Source of the DNA: Hyphomicrobiales bacterium
GTDB lineage: Bacteria; Pseudomonadota; Alphaproteobacteria; Rhizobiales; Rhizobiaceae
Reading direction: 5' to 3'
NCBI GenBank assembly: GCA_900469445.1
Contig: UBXM01000040.1
Location: forward strand, 62,001 to 126,000
Length of the DNA: 64,000 bases
Part shown: piece after piece, positions 1-8,511 of the stretch
Layout: each line of letters starts with the position of its first letter
Numbering within the stretch: position 1 is the first letter of the stretch
Notes under the pieces: generated by a model
What the model was told of the DNA's origin: nothing
Databases searched by the model: none
What the model saw: the letters and a program-made list of their open reading frames with translations, nothing else
Translations under genes and position numbers: made by a program

Positions 1-310
1 GCCCCTTATAGATCTTCGCACGCCTTGCTTCCTGCTTGCGCGCGCAAGGGGGATAGGCCCTGTTGTAGCCTTCGGCATATTGCGCCTCGGTCAGAAAACC
101 GCAACAGCGCTTGGCACGTCGGCACTTGGCAAGATCGCAATCCTTCCAGAAGCCGACATGGGTGGCGCCAAACTGCGTGAACCGTTGGCGAATGCGATCC
201 TGCTCACGCTCCGGCAGGATGAGGAACTCGCCCCAAGTCATGCCGAAATACCAAGGCTCGGCATCCTCCTCTTCCTGTCTGCGCTTCCGTTCCGCCTCGC
301 TCAATGCCAT
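1..310 (-). CDS. Conserved hypothetical protein, 3' end outside window
   Basis: An open frame runs from an ATG at 310 to the window edge, giving about 103 residues without a stop. A good ribosome binding site (GAAGGAG, 8 nt upstream) supports the start. The protein is hydrophilic and starts with a charged Glu/Arg helix; it then has a Trp/Tyr-rich stretch and a cluster of cysteines (CDLAKCRRAKRCCG, about residues 62-75), which suggests metal binding. I know similar small cysteine-bearing proteins only as rhizobial hypotheticals. No function is proposed. The gene is truncated by the window, so its full length is unknown. Confidence 0.65.
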   Translation of the reverse strand, partial: MALSEAERKRRQEEEDAEPWYFGMTWGEFLILPEREQDRIRQRFTQFGATHVGFWKDCDLAKCRRAKRCCGFLTEAQYAEGYNRAYPPCARKQEARRAKIYKG

Positions 311-926
311 CGCTCAAGCTCCTTCAGGCATGATCCATCATCCACGCGGCCGATTTCGGCCCGCGCCCCACCTCACTGATTTTACCGGCGTGCCGGGCAT
401 GCACTTGATTTCATCGGAGAGCCCACACGAATGCGGAACCTCACTTAGTTTTTAGTTTGTGGCTCCGCATTCGCGTGGCCTTCGGCGTTCTTTCGGGGCT
501 TCCGGCCCCTACGGGTGATCCTCTCGCCTCGCTGCATGTGGTTTCCCACACTTGGACGGCTCAACCGAACCCGGCATGGCTGCCGGGGGGAGGCTTGATA
601 GGAGAGTTCGGTTTGGATGCCATTCCCTCCATGCATTTCACCCCTTCCGCCCTAGCCGCACGTTACGGTTCAAACGAAAGCGCCGGCCCCCACCTGCCCG
701 CGAACGTCTCGCGAAACACTCCGGCGATGGAGGCAGGGGGATTGTAGGCATGAGATGGGAGGGTGGGGATGAAGTTATGTGTAAGGGATTGGTTTTGTTG
801 GAGCGATGGGTAAAAACGTCCACGGACAGCACGTAAACAATCAAAAGGCGATGGAAATCACGCGCTCTATTGCAAGATGCATTTACCCCATTAAGGTTAT
901 TACAGATCTGGGGGAAAGCATAAGAC
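311..926. other. Gene-free stretch before tcmP
   Basis: No frame here has a ribosome binding site or recognisable protein. The interval holds the promoters of the leftward gene and of tcmP. Imperfect complementary arms lie at about 424-440 and 461-477 around a T-rich loop. From about 760 the sequence becomes AT-rich, which marks the left side of the tcmP/DUF5131 insert. Confidence 0.5.
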
Positions 927-1838
927 ATGAGCGAAAAACATGTTTTTGGCAGCGCTGAAACTGAGCGCAAGCTGAATTGTCTGCGCGCATATTTATCTGC
1001 CTATTCGACCGCGCTGAAAGCTAAAAATTTCAGTCGAGTCTACATCGATGCATTTGCTGGAACGGGTAGCAGGACGGAAACGAGAGCTTCCCTTCCATTC
1101 TTTGACCAGGAAGCACAAGGCACCCAAGAAGTTACCACGCCAGGATCGGCTCGAATTGCATTGGAGACGGTTCCTCCATTTCATTCAGTCGTTTTGATCG
1201 AACAAGATCCAAAGAAAGTCACAGCGCTGAGGAGCACGATTGCCGACTATCCCGGGAATCGCGCTCATATAAGAGAGGGTGATGCCAACGAGATCGTAAA
1301 GCGGATCTGCTCGAGATATGACTGGCATCGTGAAAAAATAAGAGGTGTTATTTTTCTTGATCCTTATGGCATGGAGGTCGACTGGACTACGGTCGAAGCG
1401 ATCGCAGATACACAGGCTCTAGACTGCTGGTATTTCTTCCCACTATCTGGGCTATACCGAAACGCGCCTCTGGATCCTGTGAATTTGGACCAAAGCAAGA
1501 TCGATTCATTAACCCGCGTTTTTGGAACAGATAGCTGGCGACAAGAGTGGTACAACGAGACAAACCATCAGGACGATCTATTTGGAAATGCCACATCAGG
1601 TGAAGTCCGTGCGGCTGACGTCGATCGCATCGAACAATGGGTTCACGAGCGCCTGAAGACCGTCTTCAAAGGCACGGTCCTTAAACCATTGAGACTTCGA
1701 CACTCAAAAAACAATGCGCCGATGGCCTCGTTGTTCTTTGCCGTCAGCAATCCAAGCCCCGCTGCTGTCAAGGTGGCAAGTGATATAGCCGGCTACATAC
1801 TCAAGGCTGGCATTTCATCCCAAGTGCGCTCCCGATAA
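927..1838 (+). CDS. tcmP: Three-Cys-motif partner protein TcmP (methyltransferase-like)
   Basis: A 303-residue soluble protein recognised as the TcmP family (TIGR04474), whose members usually neighbour a three-Cys-motif protein, as here. The layout is that of a Rossmann methyltransferase: an acidic glycine loop DAFAGTG at residues 41-47 (motif I-like), an acid at the end of the next strand (LIEQDP, about 91-95), GDANEIV near 118, and LDPYG at 144-148 in the place of the catalytic D/N-P-P-Y motif. The methyltransferase role is inferred from these motifs; substrate unknown. GGGGGAAAG lies 7 nt before the ATG. The gene is clearly more AT-rich than its neighbours, suggesting transfer. Its last 46 nt overlap the end of the convergent DUF5131 gene. 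Confidence 0.8.
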   Translation: MSEKHVFGSAETERKLNCLRAYLSAYSTALKAKNFSRVYIDAFAGTGSRTETRASLPFFDQEAQGTQEVTTPGSARIALETVPPFHSVVLIEQDPKKVTALRSTIADYPGNRAHIREGDANEIVKRICSRYDWHREKIRGVIFLDPYGMEVDWTTVEAIADTQALDCWYFFPLSGLYRNAPLDPVNLDQSKIDSLTRVFGTDSWRQEWYNETNHQDDLFGNATSGEVRAADVDRIEQWVHERLKTVFKGTVLKPLRLRHSKNNAPMASLFFAVSNPSPAAVKVASDIAGYILKAGISSQVRSR

Positions 1839-2542
1839 ATTCGGCCGGCGGCTTTCTTGTTTTTTCCGCCCCATTGCTTGAAGAAGAATGCCGCTCCTGC
1901 GTCTTCACACATTCCAAAAATCTCGTCGACCCAATGAGAATTAAGAGGGCGCGCATTCGGCCCAGATTCGCCTCCAACGATTGCCCAGTGGATGTTTTTG
2001 AGATTCCCACGTGTCACAGAGCCGATAAGCGGTTCGAAGGAGACAAAACGCACCGCCGCACGAACATTTCTTAAATCGTCCAAACGCCCGAGAACACGGT
2101 CATCTTCGACACTCGTGCCAAGCCAAACATTCGGCAGAACTGGAAGATTGCCATTGAGGATATCGACCATTCGGTCTGGGCGTTTAGTCAGGATCTGAAA
2201 AGTATGGCGAGGAGTTCTGGCCATGGATGCCCACACTTTTTCAACGAATGATCCCGGTACATTTGGATGGAAAAGGTCAGACATAGAGTTCACGAAAACA
2301 TTTCGTGGCTTGGACCAAGTTTCAGGGACGTTAAGCGATGCCTCGTCCAGATATATCTGACCAGTCCACTTAGCTCGACCACCTGTTTTCCGAGTTAGTC
2401 CTCGGTACTTTTCAAGCCCCATGGCCTCGAGCCGCGCCGCCATGCGCATAGCATAGCAATTCGTGCAGCCGGCGCTCATTACGGAGCAACCGGCAACCGG
2501 ATTCCAAGTGGCATCCGTCCATTCGATAGAAGTATCTGCCAT
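1793..2542 (-). CDS. Three-Cys-motif (DUF5131, phage Gp37/Gp68) family protein
   Basis: A 249-residue protein with the hallmarks of the DUF5131/Gp37Gp68 family: IEWTDATWNP at residues 6-15, then Cys19, Cys26 and Cys29 in a C-x6-C-x2-C pattern followed by YAMRMA, later GGESGPNARP, and the typical C-terminus RTWDEMP. The cysteines could bind a metal or Fe-S cluster; the spacing is not the canonical radical-SAM CxxxCxxC. The family is found on phages and genomic islands and accompanies TcmP. Function unknown. The ATG is preceded by GGAGAAG. The genes are tail-to-tail rather than co-directional, and base composition matches tcmP rather than the flanking beta-oxidation genes. Confidence 0.85.
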   Translation of the reverse strand: MADTSIEWTDATWNPVAGCSVMSAGCTNCYAMRMAARLEAMGLEKYRGLTRKTGGRAKWTGQIYLDEASLNVPETWSKPRNVFVNSMSDLFHPNVPGSFVEKVWASMARTPRHTFQILTKRPDRMVDILNGNLPVLPNVWLGTSVEDDRVLGRLDDLRNVRAAVRFVSFEPLIGSVTRGNLKNIHWAIVGGESGPNARPLNSHWVDEIFGMCEDAGAAFFFKQWGGKNKKAAGRIYRERTWDEMPALSM

Positions 2543-2589
2543 GTAAGTCTTCTCCGGCTTGCACCTAGAAGTAACTCACGTCTCTTTAA

Positions 2590-2630
2590 GGAGAAGTTGA
2601 GGCGGCTCAAGCCGCCTCCCCCACTTCTCC
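2590..2630 (-). terminator. Hairpin at the end of the beta-oxidation operon
   Basis: Outer arms GGAGAAGT/ACTTCTCC (2590-2597, 2623-2630) enclose an inner stem GAGGCGGC/GCCGCCTC (2599-2606, 2611-2618). The hairpin spans the stop codon of the fadB-like gene. The T-run after it on the minus strand is poor, so it could be a processing or stabilising hairpin. Confidence 0.45.
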
Positions 2631-4823
2631 ATAGGGATCGAACCGTCCGTAAAACGTCTCGCCCTTCGCCGCCATGTCCTTCAACAGCGGCGTCGGCTTG
2701 AAGTGCTCGCCGTAGTCGGCTGCCAGCTTTTCCGCCAGGGCGACAAACGTCTTCACGCCCATGCCGTCGATATAGCTCAGCGTGCCGCCCGTATAGGGGG
2801 CGAAGCCGAAGCCGAGGATGGAGCCGACGTCGGCTTCGCGGGGGTCGGTGACGATGCCTTCTTCCACGGTGCGGGCGGCTTCCAGCGCGATGGTGACGAG
2901 GAAGCGCTGTTTCAAGATGTTGACGTCCACCTCGCTTGCGGGTTTCTGCGGGTAGAGATCCTTGAGGCCGGGCCAGAGGGATTTCTTGGCGGGCTTTGGC
3001 GGGTAATCGTAGAAACCCTGGCCGTTCTTGCGGCCGCGTCGGTCGAGCACGTCGACCATCTTGTCGATCAGCGCCATGTGTTCCGGCTTGACCGATTTGG
3101 GGCCGAGATCGGCAATGGAGGCCTTCATGATCTTCTGGGAGAGATCGACGGCGACTTCGTCGTTGAGCGAGAGCGGGCCGACCGGCATGCCGGCCATTTT
3201 TGCGGCGTTTTCGATCATCGTCGCAGGCACGCCTTCGGCGAGCATGTCATAGGCCTCGTTGATATAACGGAAGACGCAGCGGTTGACGAAGAAGCCGCGG
3301 GTATCGTTGACGACGATCGGGGTCTTCCTGATCTTCGCGACGAAATCCAGCGCCGTGGCGAGGGCCCTGTCGCCCGTCTTTTCGCCCAGGATGACTTCGG
3401 TGAGCATCATCTTTTCGACCGGCGAGAAGAAATGCACGCCGACGAACTGGTCCGGGCGTTTCGAATTTCCGGCAAGGCCGGTGATCGGCAGGGTCGAGGT
3501 GTTGGAGGCGAAGATGGTGGTTTGCGGGATAACGGCTTCGACCTGTTCGATGACCGCCTTTTTCACCGCGCGGTCTTCGAAGACGGCTTCGATGACGAGA
3601 TCTGCATCCGACAGGGTGGTGTAATCGGGCGTGGGGGTGACGAGAGAGAGGAGCTTTTCGCCCTCTTCCTTGGTCATGCGGCCCTTGGCGACGCTGTCTG
3701 CCACCAGCTTTTCGGAGACCGCCTTGCCCTTGTCGGCGGCTTCTTGGGTCTGGTCGATCAGCATGACGGGGATGCCGGCGGCCGCCGTGACATAGGCGAT
3801 CGAGGCGCCCATGAAGCCGGCGCCGACGACGCCGACCTTTTTGAACTCGCTCTTTTCAACGCCGGCCGGGCGGCGGGCGCCCTTGCCGAGTTCCTGCATG
3901 GAGATGAACAGCGAGCGGATCATCGAGAAGGCTTCGGTGGTCTGCAGAACCTGGGTGAAATAACGCTGCTCGACCTTCAAGGCCGTATCGAAGGGAAGCT
4001 GCAGGCCTTCATAGACGCATTTCAGGATGGCGAGCGCGCCCGGATAATTGCCGGCTGTCTCGCGGCGCAGGATGGCGGGGGCTGCCGGGAAAAGCTGGGC
4101 GGCCTGGGGTGTCCAGACGCCGCCGCCGGGGGCTTTAAAACCTTTTTCATCCCAGGGGGCGACGGGTTTCAAACCGTCCCTGATCATCTGTTTGGCGGCG
4201 GTGATCAGCTGATCGGGCTCGACAACCTGATGGACGAGGCCCATGGCTTTTGCGCGTGCCGGGGCGAGCGACTGGCCGGTGGTCATCATCTGCAGGGCGG
4301 ACTGGGCATCGGTGAGGCGCGACACACGCTGGGTGCCGCCGGCACCGGGGAAGATGCCGACCTTGACTTCGGGCAGCGCCAGCTTGACCGATTTCGAGTT
4401 GGAGACGACGCGGCCGTGGCAGGCGAGCGACAGTTCCAGCGCGCCGCCCATGCAGGTGCCGTTGATGGCCGAGACCCAGGGCTTGCCGCTGGTTTCGATG
4501 GCGCGGAAGAGCCAGGTCATGCGGCCGGCAGCGTCGAACAGTTTTTGCGCGGCGGCGGCAGGGTCCTTGGCGCGTTCATCCTGGAGCATCGCAAACATGC
4601 CGCGGATCATGGTGAGATCGGCGCCGCCGGAGAAGGTGGACTTGCCGGAGGTGAAAACGACGCCCTTGATGGCGGCGTCCTCGACGGTCTGTTTGAGGAT
4701 CGCTTCGAGTTCGTCCATTACCTCGACGGTGAAGACGTTCATCGATTTGCCTGGCATGTCCCAGGTGATGAGAGCGATGCCGTCGGCGTCGGTTTCGACG
4801 GTGAAGTTGTTGTAGGTGCTCAT
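2607..4823 (-). CDS. fadJ: Bifunctional enoyl-CoA hydratase/3-hydroxyacyl-CoA dehydrogenase
   Basis: A 738-residue multifunctional beta-oxidation enzyme. The N-terminal crotonase domain (about 5-200) has the oxyanion region NGTCMGGALE and two glutamates (about 130 and 152, the latter in PEVKVGIFPGAGG) matching the catalytic pair of FadB. A Rossmann NAD domain begins at about 329 (VGVVGAGFMG), and HFFSPVEKM at about 464 carries the dehydrogenase catalytic His. The C-terminal 3HCDH domain follows. It hydrates enoyl-CoA and oxidises L-3-hydroxyacyl-CoA; the thiolase encoded upstream finishes the cycle. A GAGGAAA site precedes the ATG. The gene is last in a three-gene minus-strand operon. Choice between the fadB and fadJ symbols is arbitrary. 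Confidence 0.92.
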   Translation of the reverse strand: MSTYNNFTVETDADGIALITWDMPGKSMNVFTVEVMDELEAILKQTVEDAAIKGVVFTSGKSTFSGGADLTMIRGMFAMLQDERAKDPAAAAQKLFDAAGRMTWLFRAIETSGKPWVSAINGTCMGGALELSLACHGRVVSNSKSVKLALPEVKVGIFPGAGGTQRVSRLTDAQSALQMMTTGQSLAPARAKAMGLVHQVVEPDQLITAAKQMIRDGLKPVAPWDEKGFKAPGGGVWTPQAAQLFPAAPAILRRETAGNYPGALAILKCVYEGLQLPFDTALKVEQRYFTQVLQTTEAFSMIRSLFISMQELGKGARRPAGVEKSEFKKVGVVGAGFMGASIAYVTAAAGIPVMLIDQTQEAADKGKAVSEKLVADSVAKGRMTKEEGEKLLSLVTPTPDYTTLSDADLVIEAVFEDRAVKKAVIEQVEAVIPQTTIFASNTSTLPITGLAGNSKRPDQFVGVHFFSPVEKMMLTEVILGEKTGDRALATALDFVAKIRKTPIVVNDTRGFFVNRCVFRYINEAYDMLAEGVPATMIENAAKMAGMPVGPLSLNDEVAVDLSQKIMKASIADLGPKSVKPEHMALIDKMVDVLDRRGRKNGQGFYDYPPKPAKKSLWPGLKDLYPQKPASEVDVNILKQRFLVTIALEAARTVEEGIVTDPREADVGSILGFGFAPYTGGTLSYIDGMGVKTFVALAEKLAADYGEHFKPTPLLKDMAAKGETFYGRFDPYGEVGEAA

Positions 4824-4872
4824 GGTGGGATTTCCTCTTCCCTGGAATCTCGATGTGTCGGAGCGAGGGGCT

Positions 4873-5005
4873 GCCCCTCACCCCGCCTCCGCTTCGCTCG
4901 GCGCGCCCTCTCCCCGTAAACGGGGCGAGGGAGACCAGCAGCGCTGCGACATGTGCCTTCTCCCCGTCATTACGGGGAGAAGGTGGCGGCAGCCGGATGA
5001 GGGGC
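4873..5005. repeat. RIME-like mosaic palindromic repeat, copy 1
   Basis: A composite intergenic repeat. It has an imperfect palindrome (CCCTCTCCCCGT-AA-ACGGGGCGAGGG, 4906-4931) and a perfect one with 12-bp arms (CCTTCTCCCCGT at 4956-4967, complement at 4972-4983). Bases 4956-5005 are the exact reverse complement of 6305-6354 on the other side of the thiolase gene. The architecture resembles the rhizobial intergenic mosaic elements (RIME). Confidence 0.75.
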
Positions 5006-5022
5006 CGCCATGCCCACGGCTC

Positions 5023-6231
5023 TCAAACCCGCTCGATCACCGTCGCAGTGCCCATGCCTGCACCGATGCAGAGGGTGACCAGTGCGGTGTTCAGGTCGCG
5101 GCGTTCCAGTTCGTCCAGAACGGTGCCGAGGATCATCGCGCCGGTGGCACCGAGCGGGTGGCCCATGGCGATGGCACCGCCGTTGACGTTCATGATGTCG
5201 TGGCTGATGTCGAAAGCCTGCATGTAGCGCAGCACGACGGCGGCGAAGGCTTCGTTGAGCTCGAAGAGATCGATATCTGAAATCTTCATGCCGGTGCGGG
5301 CCAAGAGCTTTTCCGTGACGTCGACCGGGCCGGTGAGCATCAAAGCCGGGTCTGAGCCGATATTGGCGAAGGCCTTGATACGGGCACGGGGTTTGATGCC
5401 CATCGACTGGCCACCGGCCTTGGAGCCGATCAGGACGGCGGCCGCGCCATCGACGATGCCGGAGGAATTGCCGGCGTGGTGGACGTAATTGATCTTTTCG
5501 ATTTCCGGATGGGCCTGGATGCCGACGGCTTCGAAACCGCCCATTTCGCCCGGCATCTGGAAGGAGGCGTTGAGGGATGCCAGCGCCTGCATGTCCGTGG
5601 TCGGGCGCATGTGTTCGTCGCGGTCGAGGATGATGAGGCCGTTCTGGTCCTTTACCGGGATGACGGAGTTCTTGAAATAACCGGCGTCCCAGGCTTTTCC
5701 AGCACGCTTCTGGCTTTCGACGGCGTAGGCGTCGACGTCATCGCGGGAAAAACCGTATTTGGTGGCGATGAGATCGGCGGAGACGCCCTGGGGCATGAAA
5801 TAGGACGGGAAGTTGACCGAGGGGTCCATGTACCAAGCACCGCCGGACATGCCCATGCCGACGCGCGACATCGATTCCACACCACCGGCGATGACGATAT
5901 CGTCGGAACCGGCCGCGATCTTGGCCGCGCCGAAATTGACGGCGTCGAGGCCCGAGGCGCAGAAACGGGAGATCTGCATGCCGGGGGCTTTTGTCGAATA
6001 GCCGGCTTCGAAGGCGGCGGCCTTGGGGATGACGGCGCCACTGTCCATCACCGGATCGACGCAGCCCATGATGATGTCGTCTACCGTCTCGGTGGCGAGG
6101 CCGTTGCGGTCGCGGATGGCTTCCAGCGTCTTGGCGGCAAGGCGAACGGACGGTACCTCGTGCAGGCTGCCATCCTTCTTGCCGCGACCGCGCGGCGTGC
6201 GCACGTGGTCGTAAATGAAGACTTCGGTCAT
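5023..6231 (-). CDS. fadA: Acetyl-CoA C-acyltransferase (thiolase)
   Basis: A 402-residue thiolase that cleaves 3-ketoacyl-CoA with CoA in the last step of beta-oxidation. The acyl-accepting cysteine is Cys91 in SRFCASGLDA; the C-terminal catalytic His and Cys are in GHPLGATGA (about 358) and CIGAGMG (about 388). The start at 6231 has a good GGAGAG site and the expected N-terminus MTEVFIYDHVRTP; an upstream in-frame start at 6276 would add 15 atypical residues. It sits between the acyl-CoA dehydrogenase and FadJ-like genes. Both flanking gaps (about 200 and 230 bp) are filled with inverted copies of one repeat, so the three genes may not be tightly cotranscribed. Confidence 0.92.
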   Translation of the reverse strand: MTEVFIYDHVRTPRGRGKKDGSLHEVPSVRLAAKTLEAIRDRNGLATETVDDIIMGCVDPVMDSGAVIPKAAAFEAGYSTKAPGMQISRFCASGLDAVNFGAAKIAAGSDDIVIAGGVESMSRVGMGMSGGAWYMDPSVNFPSYFMPQGVSADLIATKYGFSRDDVDAYAVESQKRAGKAWDAGYFKNSVIPVKDQNGLIILDRDEHMRPTTDMQALASLNASFQMPGEMGGFEAVGIQAHPEIEKINYVHHAGNSSGIVDGAAAVLIGSKAGGQSMGIKPRARIKAFANIGSDPALMLTGPVDVTEKLLARTGMKISDIDLFELNEAFAAVVLRYMQAFDISHDIMNVNGGAIAMGHPLGATGAMILGTVLDELERRDLNTALVTLCIGAGMGTATVIERV

Positions 6232-6304
6232 GGTGTCATCTCTCCCGTGTCGTCTCTTTTGGGGTGCAGTTGGCACCCTTGAATTCTCTTCTGGCCTCGG
6301 CGCT

Positions 6305-6419
6305 GCCCCTCATCCGGCTGCCGCCACCTTCTCCCCGTAATGACGGGGAGAAGGACGCTAGCCGCACTCTCCCTGCCTCGCTCGAGGCACGTTCCCTCTC
6401 CCCGCAAGCGGGGAGAGGG
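6305..6419. repeat. RIME-like mosaic palindromic repeat, copy 2 (inverted)
   Basis: The inverted counterpart of the element downstream of the thiolase gene. Its first 50 bp (6305-6354) are a perfect reverse complement of 4956-5005 and contain the same 12-bp-arm palindrome (6327-6354). A second palindrome CCCTCTCCCCGC-AA-GCGGGGAGAGGG lies at 6394-6419, with a small one (CCTCGCTCGAGG) between them. It occupies the gap between the dehydrogenase and thiolase genes. Confidence 0.75.
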
Positions 6420-6460
6420 TTAGGGTGAAGGGCGAACTGCATCCAGCCGCGTGGCAAAAC

Positions 6461-8254
6461 TCAAAACGCTTCCGCCGCCAGTTCCATCACGCTATCTGCG
6501 CCCGCCTCGATGCGAAGCTTGCGCAGCGCCGTTTCCGGCATGATCTTTTCCATGAAGAACCTTGCCGTCACCAGCTTGTTCTTCAGATAGTCCTCACGCG
6601 GGTCGCCGTTTGCCAGCTTTTCCTGTGCGGTCTTGGCCATACGGGCCCACATGTAGCCGAGCGTGACGAGGCCGAAGAGGTGCATGTAGTCGGTGGAGCC
6701 GGCACCGGCATTGTCGGGCTTGGCCATGGCGTTCTGCATGAACCACATGGTGGAGGCCTGCAGGTCGTTGAGGCCTTTCTTGAGACCCTTGGTGAAAGGG
6801 GCCATTGCTTCATCGGCACGGTTTTCCTCGCAGAAATCGCCGATTTCCTTGAACATGGCCATGACGGCTCGGCCGCCGTTGAGCGCCAGCTTGCGACCGA
6901 CCAGATCGAGCGCCTGGATGCCGTTGGCGCCCTCGTAGATCATGGCGATACGGGCATCGCGGACATACTGGCTCATGCCGTGTTCCTCGATGTAACCGTG
7001 ACCACCAAAGACCTGCTGGGCCATCACGGCGTGGTCGAAACCCTTGTCGGTGAGAACGCCCTTGAGGATCGGGGTAGCAAGGCCCAAGAGATCGTCGGCG
7101 TTCTGGCGTTCGGCTTCATCCGGCGAGCGGTGGGCGATATCGGATTTCAGCGCCGTCCAGAGAAGGAAGGCGCGGCCGGCTTCGTTGAATGACTTGATCG
7201 TCATCAGCGAGCGGCGGATATCCGGGTGGACGATGATCGGGTCGGCCTTGCCGCTCGGGTTCTTCACGCCAGAGAGGGAACGGCCCTGGATACGCTCGTT
7301 GGCATAGGCGACGGCGTTCTGGTAGGCGGTTTCGGCGATCGACAGGCCCTGCAGGCCAACGCCCAAACGCGCCTCGTTCATCATCACGAACATGGCCGAG
7401 AGGCCCTTGTTTTCGGCACCGATCAGATAACCGGTGGCATCGTCATAGTTCATGACGCAGGTGGAATTGCCGTGGATGCCCATCTTTTCTTCGAGCGCAC
7501 CACAGACGACGCCGTTGCGCGAGCCGAGAGAGCCGTCTTCACCGACCATGAATTTCGGCACGATGAAGAGCGAGATGCCCTTGGTGCCTTCCGGGGCGCC
7601 TTCGATGCGGGCGAGAACCAGATGAATGATGTTATCGGTCATGCCGTGTTCGCCGGCGGAGATGAAAATCTTCTGGCCGGAAATCCTGTAGGAGCCATCG
7701 CCCTGCGGCACGGCCTTGGTGCGCAGAAGACCGAGATCGGTGCCGCAATGGGGTTCGGTGAGGTTCATGGTGCCCGACCATGTGCCCTCGACCATTTTCG
7801 GCAGATAGGTCGCCTTCTGTTCATCCGAACCGTGGACGAGGATGGCGGCGATCGCGCCCTGGGTCAGGCCCGGATACATCATCAAGGACATGTTGGAAGA
7901 CGACATGTATTCGCCGACGGCTGCGTGCAGCGTGTAGGGGAGCCCCTGCCCGCCGAATTCTTCCGGCACGGCAAGGCCGATCCAGCCGCCCTGACAATAC
8001 TGGTCATAGGCCTGCTTGAAGCCCTTTGGCACCGAGACGGTGCCATCATCGTTGCGGGTGCAGCCTTCCTGATCGCCGGAGAGATTGAGCGGGAAAAGAG
8101 ATTCTTCCGCCACCTTGCCCGCCTCGCCGAGGATCGCCTCGATCATGTCGGGCGTGGCATCGCCGAACCCCGGCAGGTTTCCGTAGCGCTCAAGGCCCAG
8201 AACATCGTTCAGAATAAAAAGCGTATCGGCAGTCGGGGCCTTGTACACTGGCAT
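6461..8254 (-). CDS. Acyl-CoA dehydrogenase (long, DmdC/FadE-like type)
   Basis: A 597-residue FAD enzyme for the first, dehydrogenating step of beta-oxidation. The N-terminal extension MPVYKAPTADTLFIL and total length are typical of the long acyl-CoA dehydrogenase subfamily that includes DmdC. The FAD/substrate region reads MNLTEPHCGTDLGLLRTKA, and the catalytic base is the Glu of MIYEGANGIQ near residue 440. An extra C-terminal domain follows. The start has GGGAGGA 11 nt upstream. It is the first gene of the beta-oxidation operon, and an operator-like palindrome lies about 120 bp upstream. Chain-length specificity cannot be told from sequence. Confidence 0.92.
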   Translation of the reverse strand: MPVYKAPTADTLFILNDVLGLERYGNLPGFGDATPDMIEAILGEAGKVAEESLFPLNLSGDQEGCTRNDDGTVSVPKGFKQAYDQYCQGGWIGLAVPEEFGGQGLPYTLHAAVGEYMSSSNMSLMMYPGLTQGAIAAILVHGSDEQKATYLPKMVEGTWSGTMNLTEPHCGTDLGLLRTKAVPQGDGSYRISGQKIFISAGEHGMTDNIIHLVLARIEGAPEGTKGISLFIVPKFMVGEDGSLGSRNGVVCGALEEKMGIHGNSTCVMNYDDATGYLIGAENKGLSAMFVMMNEARLGVGLQGLSIAETAYQNAVAYANERIQGRSLSGVKNPSGKADPIIVHPDIRRSLMTIKSFNEAGRAFLLWTALKSDIAHRSPDEAERQNADDLLGLATPILKGVLTDKGFDHAVMAQQVFGGHGYIEEHGMSQYVRDARIAMIYEGANGIQALDLVGRKLALNGGRAVMAMFKEIGDFCEENRADEAMAPFTKGLKKGLNDLQASTMWFMQNAMAKPDNAGAGSTDYMHLFGLVTLGYMWARMAKTAQEKLANGDPREDYLKNKLVTARFFMEKIMPETALRKLRIEAGADSVMELAAEAF

Positions 8255-8370
8255 CGATGAGCATCCTCCCTGTCATCTTCAGCAGCGCCACTCCTTCTGC
8301 GCACCGATCCCGAAACCTCACGCGATTTCCAGCCGATGCCCTGGCACTGCGAACTCCTGAACCGTCATTT

Positions 8371-8396
8371 AATTGACGTGCGCGTAAACGTCAATT
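8371..8396. promoter_or_regulatory. Operator-like palindrome upstream of beta-oxidation operon
   Basis: AATTGACGT (8371-8379) and ACGTCAATT (8388-8396) form a perfect 9-bp inverted repeat with an 8-bp spacer. More GTCA/TGAC half-sites follow on either side. ACGT-centred palindromes before fatty-acid or branched-chain catabolic genes are typical of dedicated repressors in proteobacteria. The regulator is not in this window, so the assignment is inference. Confidence 0.6.
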
Positions 8397-8511
8397 GCTG
8401 CCTGTCGTCAATTTCCAGTGTAGGCGAATTCAAGATAGGGCGCCGATCAGCGAAGTCAGCCAAGGCCTATCGTATTAGAATGTTATGAAATAGTTAAAAT
8501 TCCACCGTCTC

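Noticed and set aside
638..970. 110-codon minus-strand frame before tcmP
   Set aside because: No ribosome site, low-complexity Ser/Pro composition and overlap with the tcmP start.
2703..4919. 738-codon open frame on the plus strand opposite the fadJ-like gene
   Set aside because: It is the antisense of a strongly recognised enzyme. The translation is Gly/Asp/His-rich without domains, as usual for the complement of a GC-rich gene.
4873..6419. Palindromic repeats as a CRISPR array or insertion sequence
   Set aside because: Copies are inverted, not regularly spaced direct repeats, and no transposase or cas gene is present.
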